DNA from: Oscillospiraceae bacterium
GTDB lineage: Bacteria > Bacillota > Clostridia > Oscillospirales > Oscillospiraceae
DNA length: 10,017 nucleotides
Assembly: GCA_031266955.1 (NCBI GenBank)
Contig: JAISAA010000196.1
Coordinates: forward strand, 1-10,017
Reading direction: 5' to 3'
The position numbers were made by a program, and so were the translations under genes. Each line of letters begins with the position of its first letter. The stretch's first letter is position 1. Below are positions 1 through 5,290 of the stretch, piece after piece. Under the pieces are notes generated by a model that saw only the letters and a list, made by a program, of their open reading frames with translations, was not told where the DNA came from and made no database searches.

Positions 1-25
1 AGTTGATCACTCCGCTTAGTTACGT

Positions 26-285
26 TTAATCGTCGTCCGTCTCTATGAACTCGTTGGTGTGCCAATGCTCGGGCCCGTCGGCGACGCGCCGCCGCAGCTC
101 CGCCATATTCGATTCCGAGCAGAACGGATCGAGCTCCACGATGAAAGGAAGCCTGTGTTCTTTCAGTACCTTTTTCACGAACATATTTACCGCCACGGAT
201 GCGTTCATGCCCGTCTGGTCGCAAAACGAGTCGAACTTTTTTTATCCTGCTCGTCAACTCGGATGCTCATTGTAGTCATCGCCAT
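26..285 (-). pseudogene. RelB/DinJ-type antitoxin, frameshifted
   Basis: Type II antitoxin of the RelB/DinJ ribbon-helix-helix family; such proteins bind their own promoter through the N-terminal strand and neutralise a RelE/YafQ-type toxin with the C-terminal half. Translation from ATG at 285 gives MAMTTMSIRVDEQDKK and then leaves frame at a run of seven A (plus-strand T 237-243). The frame one base over continues KFDSFCDQTGMNASVAVNMF and ends ...EFIETDDD at a TAA (26-28). With eight A the product would be about 86 residues, normal for the family. Translation beginning at ATG 208 would give only the 60-residue C-terminal part, without the DNA-binding strand. An AGGAGG at 295-300 lies 9 nt before ATG 285. 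The toxin would normally follow, beyond base 1, so it cannot be seen. The slip may be a real lesion, a sequencing error in a homopolymer, or slippage. Family call is from sequence resemblance. Confidence 0.75.
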
Positions 286-316
286 AGGTCGTATCCTCCT
301 TGATTCTTTTATTTCG

Positions 317-335
317 TATCGCATTATATCGCATT
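317..335. repeat. Tandem 9-bp repeat over the -10 box, possible antitoxin operator
   Basis: TATCGCATT occurs at 317-325 and again at 327-335, exactly one helical turn apart, covering the -10 box of the antitoxin promoter. Ribbon-helix-helix antitoxins bind repeated short half-sites in their own promoters, so an autoregulatory operator is plausible. This is inference from position and spacing only. Confidence 0.4.
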
Positions 336-350
336 GTAGCACGATGTCAA
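323..350 (-). promoter_or_regulatory. Sigma-70 promoter of the antitoxin gene
   Basis: On the minus strand a perfect TTGACA (plus 345-350) and a perfect TATAAT (plus 323-328) are 16 bp apart. The predicted start is near 316, about 30 nt ahead of the antitoxin ATG, with its ribosome binding site at 295-300. The -35 box overlaps the stop codon of the preceding transposase-like ORF (347-349). Confidence 0.75.
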
Positions 351-808
351 CTATTTTCTTTGATATTCCACCATTTACGTATCGTCTTTGGGTCAAGGCC
401 TGTCGCTCGGTTGCACTCGGCTTTCGTCGCTTCCGGATTCTGCTGGCGGTAATCCTCCACCCGCTGCCTGTTGCACAAAAACCTGTCCAGCCCCAGTTCG
501 TGGAACACCTTTACTATTGCCGCGTACCCCAGATTGCGGCGACCGTCGCTGTTTTGCGGTAACCTCTCGTTCAAGTCAAGAACCACTGAGTCCACGTGTT
601 TCTCTCTGTTCGCCTGTTCAGTCATCTCTCTTGCCACCTGCGTGAAATGCGCTATCGGATCCGGGTACTCCTTCTCCAGCTCGTCAAGGTAGCCCAGCTT
701 TCGGATCGTGACGTTGGTCGAATACCCTTTTTCCTTGTCCCGGTATCCGTGCGCGATAGAGAGGTACGTCCTTCCGGTTTTCTTGTTCGTCATTTTCTTT
801 AGGTACAT
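347..808 (-). pseudogene. Truncated IS1634/IS4-like transposase fused to a helix-turn-helix tail
   Basis: The ORF encodes 153 residues. Residues 1 to about 115 (MYLKKMTNKKTGRTYLSIAHG, later GYLDELEKEYPDPIAHF and ELGLDRFLCNRQR) look like the N-terminus of IS1634-type DDE transposases, which are normally several hundred residues long. The whole catalytic core is missing. From about residue 116 (near base 463) the protein becomes VEDYRQQNPEATKAECNRAT followed by GLDPKTIRKWWN, a helix-turn-helix style tail reminiscent of those ending replication or mobilization proteins of clostridial elements (from memory). The join is in frame and the stop is TGA. GGAGG at 817-821 lies 8 nt before the ATG, so it may still be translated, but it cannot transpose. 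Likely a deletion between an insertion sequence and a neighbouring gene's 3' end. Sure of the transposase N-terminus, less so of the tail's origin. Confidence 0.7.
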
Positions 809-846
809 AAACTAAGCCTCCGCAACTTCAAGATATGGCGCCTACG

Positions 847-884
847 ATGCAGTATATCATAATATGCCGCGTTATGCAGTATAT
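847..884. repeat. Direct repeats ATGCAGTATAT, 27 bp apart
   Basis: The 11-bp word ATGCAGTATAT occurs at 847-857 and 874-884, in the gap between the truncated transposase and the upstream TnpW-like gene. The second copy directly abuts the stop codon of that gene (885-887). The intervening bases are AT-rich and partly palindromic. These could be binding sites in the insertion sequence's end, an operator, or a duplication made by rearrangement; the sequence does not decide. Confidence 0.5.
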
Positions 885-1049
885 TTATTCGAATCTTTTG
901 AAAGCTTTTTCCCGCGTTTCCTCTTGCCTCCCACGCCTTTTCGCATTTCCTTTGCTTTTATGCGCTGTAAAAGTAGGGAGCGTGGAACCGACCTTATACG
1001 TGAACCCTCCCGCCCGTTCACCTTGGTGTTGCTGTATCGTTTGCGCCAT
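885..1049 (-). CDS. Small TnpW-like protein of a mobile element
   Basis: A 54-residue ORF starts MAQTIQQHQGERAGGFTYKV and stops at TAA (885-887). AAGGAG (plus 1056-1061) is 6 nt before the ATG, a strong site that supports translation. The start, with a GGFTYKVGST segment, resembles the small transposon-encoded TnpW family (function unknown, named from Tn4451). The second half is a highly basic stretch (HKSKGNAKRRGRQEETREKA) that does not look like the usual TnpW C-terminus, and neither other frame restores it. The gene may therefore be a chimera or a divergent relative. It lies upstream of the truncated transposase and is divergent from the sigma-like gene, fitting a decayed Tn4451-like element. 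The coding call rests on the ribosome binding site and N-terminus; the family call is tentative. Confidence 0.5.
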   Translation of the reverse strand: MAQTIQQHQGERAGGFTYKVGSTLPTFTAHKSKGNAKRRGRQEETREKAFKRFE

Positions 1050-1116
1050 TGTCGGCTCCTTTCTTGAAAAATATAAATAAAATATGGATTTGAGAGGCGG
1101 ATTTCATCGATTCCGC

Positions 1117-1145
1117 TTGTAATTCGGCGCGATATGTAATATAAT
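1117..1145 (+). promoter_or_regulatory. Candidate promoter for the sigma-like gene
   Basis: TTGTAA (1117-1122) and TATAAT (1140-1145) are 17 bp apart. The -10 box is perfect and the -35 box matches at four of six positions. Transcription from here would give a leader of about 180 nt carrying the inverted repeats at 1154-1300. Another TATAAT (1244-1249) has no recognisable -35 box. Confidence 0.4.
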
Positions 1146-1153
1146 GCCGCTAT

Positions 1154-1279
1154 ACAGTTCCGGACGCGGTAACCGCAGGCGGCAAGGCGGCTCCTTATCT
1201 TCGAATTTTGTGCCGAGCTGAGGGCGGCGAAAAATCCCCTCTATATAATGGTGAAACAGGGCGGGCATTTCGGAACTGT
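1154..1279. repeat. 126-bp segment bounded by 9-bp inverted repeats
   Basis: ACAGTTCCG at 1154-1162 is the exact reverse complement of CGGAACTGT at 1271-1279. The enclosed DNA is non-coding and GC-richer than its flanks. It could be a tiny non-autonomous insertion, a folded leader RNA or chance. No clear target-site duplication was seen. Confidence 0.35.
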
Positions 1280-1300
1280 TTTCAAAATGTTTTTTGAAAA
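1279..1300. repeat. Perfect 9-bp inverted repeat before the sigma-like gene
   Basis: TTTTCAAAA (1279-1287) and TTTTGAAAA (1292-1300) are perfect complements around a 4-nt loop, about 34 nt ahead of the start at 1334. The AT-rich stem without a following T run argues against a strong terminator; an operator is more plausible. Confidence 0.4.
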
Positions 1301-1317
1301 TCCAAAAATACTTTTTC

Positions 1318-1324
1318 GGGAGGG
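1318..1324 (+). promoter_or_regulatory. Ribosome binding site that argues for a TTG start
   Basis: GGGAGGG directly abuts the ATG at 1325, which leaves no room for a ribosome. The in-frame TTG at 1334 lies 10 nt after the GGAGG core and is the better start. Confidence 0.6.
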
Positions 1325-1333
1325 ATGCGAATC

Positions 1334-1942
1334 TTGGGAAAGCACGAGCTTCGGCGCGTTACGCGTGAACGCGCGTTGATGCAAATAGAGCAAGCCAGCA
1401 GAACGGAGAAAGATTTTTGGCAGCTTGCCGGTATGTATGATAAGCTCGACGCCAAGCGTGAGCGGCGTGAGCGATACTGGGTAACTCTAAGCACGGACAA
1501 TTTCAGTGAGTGGGAATTGTGGAATGACGAAACCATTATCCCCCGCCCGCTCAACCACGAATGGTGGCGCGAGCTGCTTAGCGGCGACTTCATAGATGTC
1601 ATTTTCGACTGCCCGCATGAACTTCACGAGCTCGTGTCAAGTCCTGCAATTTACGACCAGCTCGTCGGACTTGACGAAAACCGCAAGGAAATCCTGTATT
1701 ATTGGGCGGTACGGCAATGGTCGCCTCAGAAAATCGCGGCGTTTCGCGGTCAGACCGACCGCAATATCCGTAAAGTCTACGGCGTGACGATCAGAAACGT
1801 GCGAAAGCGACTATATGAACGGTTAAGAGCTCGCTATGAGAGAAGCGCTCCGCTGACGCTTGAACAGCGCGAGTTTTGCGCAAACTACAAAGCCGGGATT
1901 TTTAACGATACGAAAGGTGGCGGCAACGATGAAGCTGAATGA
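1334..1942 (+). CDS. Sigma-70 region-4-like regulator of a mobile element
   Basis: A protein of 202 residues from TTG 1334 (205 from the poorly spaced ATG 1325). The N-terminal half is charged and partly coiled-coil-like (RERALMQIEQASRTEKDFW, later KLDAKRERRERYW). About residues 107-162 contain LDENRKEILYYWAVRQWSPQ and then KIAAFRGQTDRNIRKVYGV, resembling the region-4 helix-turn-helix of sigma-70-like proteins common in clostridial integrative elements. There, "sufficient number of copies of the substrate to convert" proteins of this shape are thought to act as DNA-binding regulators; no region-2 domain is visible, so a true sigma factor is doubtful. The TGA at 1940-1942 overlaps the next gene by 14 bp, implying one transcript. 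Sure that it is coding, moderately sure of the family, unsure of the role. Confidence 0.65.
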   Translation: MGKHELRRVTRERALMQIEQASRTEKDFWQLAGMYDKLDAKRERRERYWVTLSTDNFSEWELWNDETIIPRPLNHEWWRELLSGDFIDVIFDCPHELHELVSSPAIYDQLVGLDENRKEILYYWAVRQWSPQKIAAFRGQTDRNIRKVYGVTIRNVRKRLYERLRARYERSAPLTLEQREFCANYKAGIFNDTKGGGNDEAE

Positions 1943-2645
1943 GCTGTTCAAGAAAACCAATTCGTGTTGGGCGAAGTATGACGCCTACGAGTGGCGCGAA
2001 TACGGCGGAAAGCTGTTTCTGCTTCCCGCCGAGAGAGCGCAGGTCGCAGTCTACGATCCGATCAAGCTTGCGGACGAACTGATTGTTGACGCAATCAACG
2101 TCGGTATGCAATGTATGTATGATCAGACGGAGGACGCGATCCGGGAGCACATTTTCAGCTTTGTCACGAAGTACGGGCTGCTCGGGCTGATGACGTCGCT
2201 GCCGCTCGCGTTTGATTTCACCGATTACGCGACTGTTTATCTGCCGGTGAATTACGTTACGAAAGCGAGAACACTTCCGACAAACGAGTACGTTTCTCTG
2301 TTCTTTCCGTTTGATAAACCCGATTTCGACAAGGATGCCAAATGTGGAGTGTACAACATCAGGCGCGACCATATGGATAAGCAGCAAGCAGCGCTGTATC
2401 TGACGTTTGCGGAAACGTCGATGGCAATGGCTCTCGTTGTGAGGCGCGGCTACGGCGAGCAGTACGAGTGGCTTGCGAATACGTTCGCGAGTTGGGCGTA
2501 TTCCTTTTTCGCGTCGGAGTTTTTCTATTCGGGCTCGGAGGATGAGACCGACCGTGAGCTTCACCGCCAAGCGATGAAAGCGTTTGCCTGCAACACTCCG
2601 CAGTACCGCATACGCCTATATGACGACAAGCCGACAATTGTGTAG
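1929..2645 (+). CDS. Unknown-function protein cut by an amber codon before its zinc ribbon
   Basis: ATG 1929 follows AAAGGTGG (1913-1920) with 8 nt spacing and overlaps the sigma-like gene. It gives 238 residues to TAG 2643-2645. The body resembles a family of hypothetical proteins in clostridial accessory DNA (perhaps DUF6076; the name is uncertain). Visible segments are FVTKYGLLGLMTSLPLAFDF, DYATVYLPVNY and EYVSLFFPFDKPDFDKDAK. In relatives as I remember them, the phrase at the stop reads PTIVW(D/E)F and continues into a zinc ribbon. Here PTIV is followed by TAG and then EFTSLSQTIQTVFGFALTDD in the same frame. A single G-to-A change (TGG to TAG) would explain it. The product may be a truncated protein, a pseudogene, or a full 304-residue protein if amber is read through. 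Function unknown. Confidence 0.7.
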   Translation: MKLNELFKKTNSCWAKYDAYEWREYGGKLFLLPAERAQVAVYDPIKLADELIVDAINVGMQCMYDQTEDAIREHIFSFVTKYGLLGLMTSLPLAFDFTDYATVYLPVNYVTKARTLPTNEYVSLFFPFDKPDFDKDAKCGVYNIRRDHMDKQQAALYLTFAETSMAMALVVRRGYGEQYEWLANTFASWAYSFFASEFFYSGSEDETDRELHRQAMKAFACNTPQYRIRLYDDKPTIV

Positions 2646-2843
2646 GAATTCACGTCACTGTCGCAGACGATTCAAACCGTTTTCGGCTTCGCGCTGACCG
2701 ATGACGATCGTCCGCTGCGAATGTGCAGAAGCTGCTCAACGGCGTTTCTCGCGGAGAATTCGCGGTCACGGTATTGCTCGCCGGAGTGCAAAAACCGCCA
2801 TAACGTCGGCAAGAGCCGCAAGAAACCGCGGGACGCTGGTTAG
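2646..2843 (+). other. In-frame zinc-ribbon C-terminus beyond the amber codon
   Basis: The frame of the preceding gene continues for 65 codons to a second TAG (2841-2843). It encodes EFTSLSQTIQTVFGFALTDD, then CRSC, then YCSPECKNRHNVGKSRKK. The CxxC and CxxxC pairs make a typical small zinc ribbon, and the basic tail suits nucleic-acid binding. There is no ribosome binding site or good start at its beginning, so it is the rest of the upstream gene rather than a separate one. Intact cysteines suggest that the stop is recent or tolerated. Confidence 0.7.
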
Positions 2844-2856
2844 CGTCCCGCGGTTT
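2823..2856. terminator. Perfect 15-bp hairpin ending the sigma-like transcript
   Basis: AAACCGCGGGACGCT (2823-2837) pairs perfectly with 2842-2856 around a GGTT loop. It overlaps the second TAG (2841-2843) and sits between convergent genes. T tracts are short on both sides (GGTTTG on plus, TTTCTTG on minus), so it could work in both directions, though imperfectly. Confidence 0.7.
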
Positions 2857-2866
2857 GAGGCGGTGT

Positions 2867-3103
2867 TTAGTTGTAGACAAGCTCCTCAAGGATTTCGCTC
2901 TCATCCATTCCGAGAGCACGGCGGCTATGTGCTGACAAGTCAGTTTCGCGGCATAGCGAAAATAGCCGCTCCGTGAGCAGAAGCTTAGCGTACAGCGCGG
3001 GTTTGTTCCTCCGCAGGTGTGTTTTGCGCTTCATACCATAGTAGCCCAGCGTCGGCGCGTCGGGCGGATCTGACAGGGCGTTATTTTTTTCACCGGCTAC
3101 CAT
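2867..3103 (-). pseudogene. Shortened TnpV-like protein
   Basis: Translation from ATG 3103 gives 78 residues (TTG 3109 would add two). The segment PTLGYYGMKRKTHLRRNKPA followed by LYAKLLLTERLF matches the core of the TnpV family of small transposon-encoded proteins (named from Tn4451, function unknown). The end, SEILEELVYN, matches the usual TnpV C-terminus. The family is normally about 110-125 residues; here about 35 residues that typically separate these two parts, including the part around a conserved Trp, seem deleted. The likely junction is near 2920-2945, where a CTGACAAGTCAG palindrome lies (2932-2943). No ribosome binding site precedes either start. Together these suggest a remnant. 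It points away from metG, whose start is only 28 bp away, so it marks the edge of the mobile patch. Confidence 0.55.
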
Positions 3104-3105
3104 TA

Positions 3106-3115
3106 TCAAATTTGA
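3106..3115. repeat. 10-bp palindrome upstream of metG
   Basis: TCAAATTTGA is a perfect palindrome just before the metG ribosome binding site. It could be an operator or an insertion scar, but AT-rich palindromes of this size also arise by chance. Confidence 0.25.
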
Positions 3116-3130
3116 AAGGGGCAGACTAAA

Positions 3131-4795
3131 ATGAAAATCTTAATAGGAAGCGCGTGGCCTTACGCCAACGGTTCGCTTCACCTCGGGCACCTTGCCGCGC
3201 TGCTGCCGGCGGACGTCATCGCCCGTTATCACCGCGCCAAGGGCGACAGCGTTTATCTCGTCTCGGGAAGCGACTGTCACGGTACCCCCGTCGCCATACG
3301 CGCCCGGCAGGAGGGCAAAACCCCGCTTGAAATCAGCGAATATTATCATCGGGAATTTTGCGAATGCTTCAATAAGCTCGGCTTCAGCTTCGACCGTTAC
3401 GGCAAAACCTCGTCGGACGAGCACAGGGATTTTGTGACGGAGTTTCACCGGAAAATGTACGACGGCGAATATATCTTTGAACGCTCCGCGCCGCAGGCGT
3501 TTTGCGGGCGTTGCCGGCGCGTTCTGGCCGACAGGTTCGTCGTCGGAAAATGCCCGGTCTGCGGAAAGCCTTGCAGAGGAGACCAGTGCGAGGCCTGCGG
3601 AACGGTGCTCGATCCGGAGGAGCTGTTATCGTCCGTCTGCTCGCTCTGCGGGAGCCCGATAAGCTTCCGCGAAACGAAGCATTTATTTATCGCGATTTCA
3701 AAGTTAGAAAGCGAGCTGCGGGAATACCTTAAAAAGCATCCCGGCTGGCGCCGTAACGCGGTCGCCTTTACGAAAAAATACATCGACGAGGGGCTTCGCG
3801 ACAGGGCCGTCACGCGCGACTTAGACTGGGGGATCGACGTCCCAAAGCCCGGATATGAGGAAAAGAAAATATATATCTGGGCCGAAAACGTCCTCGGATA
3901 TCTTTCTATGAGCCGGGCCGTCGCGGCGGAGCGCGGCGAGGCTTTTGACGACTTGTGGGGCGACGACAGCCGCCATTACTACGTCCACGGCAAGGACAAT
4001 ATCCCGTTTCACACCATAATCCTGCCGGCGCTGATGATGGCGAACGGCGGCGGCTGGAAGCTCCCGGACGAGATAATATCCAGCGAATATCTGACGCTCG
4101 AGGGGCGTAAATTTTCCACCAGTCAAAATTGGGCCATATGGGTAAAGGATATAGCGGACAGATACGACCCCGACGCCATCAGGTATTTCCTGATAGCGAA
4201 CGGCCCGGAGAAGCGCGACGCGGATTTCTCCTGGCGCGAATTTGTGAACAGGAATAACGGCGAGCTGCTTGGCGCCTACGGAAATTTCGTCAACCGGGTT
4301 TTGACGTTTATCAATAAATATTTTGATGGCGCGGTGCCGGGCGGAACGCCGGACGCCGAAATCGGGCAAAAAATCAACGCGCTGTATCCGGAGCTCGGCA
4401 AGCTCATAGAGGCCGGCGAGCTGAAAGACGCGCTCGACTCAGCCTTCTCCCTCGTCCGCTTCGGCAATAAATACTTTGACTCAGAACAGCCGTGGGTAAC
4501 TCGAACGACTGATAACGCCGCCTGCGCGTCAACACTGTTCAATTGCGTTCAGATGATAGCGAATTCTGCCGTTTTGCTTGAGCCGTTCCTGCCGTTTTCG
4601 TCAGCGAAGCTCAAGAAATGGCTGGATCTTGACGGCGCGTGGAGCGCGAAATATATTCCGGCGGGCGCGCGCGTCCCCTTTTCGGAAATACTGTTTGAAC
4701 GGCTGGATAAAAGCATAATCGACGACGAGCTCGCGCGTCTCGGCAATGCAACGCCACCCGTCGTAGACCTGCCAGCCTCACCTCAAACTTCCTAA
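3131..4795 (+). CDS. metG: Methionine--tRNA ligase
   Basis: Cytoplasmic class I aminoacyl-tRNA synthetase that charges tRNA-Met using ATP, 554 residues. The HIGH motif is HLGH (17-20). The connective domain holds cysteine pairs at 125/128, 141/144, 153/156 and 170/173, consistent with two zinc knuckles. HGKDNIPFH is at 286-294. The KMSKS loop reads KFSTS (327-331), replacing the second lysine with threonine; from memory this variant occurs in one clade of clostridial MetRS. The anticodon-binding part begins near 355 (ANGPEKRDADFSWREF). There is no C-terminal tRNA-binding (Trbp111-like) domain, which many Bacillota MetRS carry, so this may be a second copy. AAAGGGG (3115-3121) lies 9 nt before the ATG. 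No T-box, SAM riboswitch or good promoter is visible in the short upstream gap. It ends overlapping the convergent Gx gene by 18 bp. Confidence 0.93.
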   Translation: MKILIGSAWPYANGSLHLGHLAALLPADVIARYHRAKGDSVYLVSGSDCHGTPVAIRARQEGKTPLEISEYYHREFCECFNKLGFSFDRYGKTSSDEHRDFVTEFHRKMYDGEYIFERSAPQAFCGRCRRVLADRFVVGKCPVCGKPCRGDQCEACGTVLDPEELLSSVCSLCGSPISFRETKHLFIAISKLESELREYLKKHPGWRRNAVAFTKKYIDEGLRDRAVTRDLDWGIDVPKPGYEEKKIYIWAENVLGYLSMSRAVAAERGEAFDDLWGDDSRHYYVHGKDNIPFHTIILPALMMANGGGWKLPDEIISSEYLTLEGRKFSTSQNWAIWVKDIADRYDPDAIRYFLIANGPEKRDADFSWREFVNRNNGELLGAYGNFVNRVLTFINKYFDGAVPGGTPDAEIGQKINALYPELGKLIEAGELKDALDSAFSLVRFGNKYFDSEQPWVTRTTDNAACASTLFNCVQMIANSAVLLEPFLPFSSAKLKKWLDLDGAWSAKYIPAGARVPFSEILFERLDKSIIDDELARLGNATPPVVDLPASPQTS

Positions 4796-5275
4796 TCGCT
4801 TCGCGGCATACCCCGCGCAAAGCCCGGTAAAAATCCCCGTGATCACCCCCGAAACGAGTAAAACCGGCAGATACGCGAATATCTCCGGCGTCTCGGTGAC
4901 GGCGGCGGCGACGGCGAGCTGCGCTAAATTGTGCGCCGCGCCGCCGAGCGCGCCCGTGATAAACGCCCGCCGAGCGCCCATTTTGCGATACGCGGCCGCC
5001 ATAACGGCAAAGCTCGCGGCGCCCCCCGCGAGGCTGTAGATAAGCGCCGAAAAGCCGCCAGTGACGAATCCGCCGAGCAATATCCGCCCGAAGGACACCA
5101 TCGCCGCGCCCGGCGCCCCGTAAATCAAAAAGACGAACAGCGTCACGGCGTTGGCCAGCCCGGGCTTTATCCCCGGCACGGGCGCGACAGGCGGAAGGCG
5201 CGCCTCCGCCGCGTAAATCGCGAGCGAGACCGCCGTCAGCATCGCGAGCTTTGTGAGCTTTTTCGTGCTTTTCAT
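4778..5275 (-). CDS. Gx transporter / heptaprenyl diphosphate synthase component I family membrane protein
   Basis: A 165-residue hydrophobic protein with about five membrane segments. The family signature PGIKPGLANAVTLFVF (about 34-49) is present, followed by a GRILLGG segment, an ALIYSLAGGAASF segment, and GALGGAAHNLAQL. The family (Hpre_diP_synt_I, also called Gx transporter, and related to EetB of Listeria-type extracellular electron transfer loci as I recall) is thought to be an ECF-like substrate-binding membrane component; the substrate is not established. GGGGAG (5281-5286) lies 5 nt before the ATG. It is the last gene of the minus-strand operon, 15 nt after the ApbE-NusG_II gene, and its usual partner, a NusG_II protein, is fused to that ApbE. 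It overlaps the 3' end of metG by 18 bp. The old name does not prove a role in prenyl synthesis. Confidence 0.85.
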   Translation of the reverse strand: MKSTKKLTKLAMLTAVSLAIYAAEARLPPVAPVPGIKPGLANAVTLFVFLIYGAPGAAMVSFGRILLGGFVTGGFSALIYSLAGGAASFAVMAAAYRKMGARRAFITGALGGAAHNLAQLAVAAAVTETPEIFAYLPVLLVSGVITGIFTGLCAGYAAKRLGSLR

Positions 5276-5290
5276 AACATCTCCCCGTAT

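Larger units (their letters stand above)
1050..1333. other. Divergent intergenic region between TnpW-like and sigma-like genes
   Basis: No gene was found here. The region holds the ribosome binding site of the TnpW-like gene, a candidate plus-strand promoter (1117-1145), a segment of about 126 bp bounded by 9-bp inverted repeats (1154-1279), a second inverted repeat (1279-1300), and a GGGAGGG box (1318-1324) ahead of the sigma-like gene. Confidence 0.6.
885..3103. mobile_element. Remnant of an integrative/mobilizable element
   Basis: TnpW-like and TnpV-like genes flank a sigma-like gene and a zinc-ribbon protein, all gene types of clostridial integrative elements. No recombinase, relaxase, replication gene or attachment site is visible, and at least two of the genes are damaged. 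The outer limits are uncertain; the left side is further broken by the transposase fragment and the antitoxin. Confidence 0.5.

Noticed and set aside
237..243. Programmed -1 ribosomal frameshift in the antitoxin
   Set aside because: The A-AAA-AAG heptamer is present but not in the reading phase needed for tandem slippage; zero-frame codons are AAA AAA AGT, and the P-site tRNA would have to re-pair with TAA. A lesion, sequencing error or transcriptional slippage is more likely.
59..562. 167-codon open frame on the plus strand
   Set aside because: It lies opposite the antitoxin and transposase-like genes, has no ribosome binding site, and shows no recognisable protein pattern.
1244..1249. Second TATAAT as promoter for the sigma-like gene
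   Set aside because: No sequence resembling a -35 box lies 16-18 bp upstream.
1902..2570. 222-codon open frame on the minus strand
   Set aside because: It is the antisense of the zinc-ribbon protein gene, Arg-rich and without a ribosome binding site. The plus-strand frame has the family resemblance.
2643..2645. Selenocysteine at the internal stop
   Set aside because: The codon is TAG, not TGA, so selenocysteine insertion does not apply.
3104..3130. T-box or SAM riboswitch ahead of metG
   Set aside because: Only 27 bp lie between the TnpV remnant and metG, far too short for either, and no such motif is visible within the remnant.
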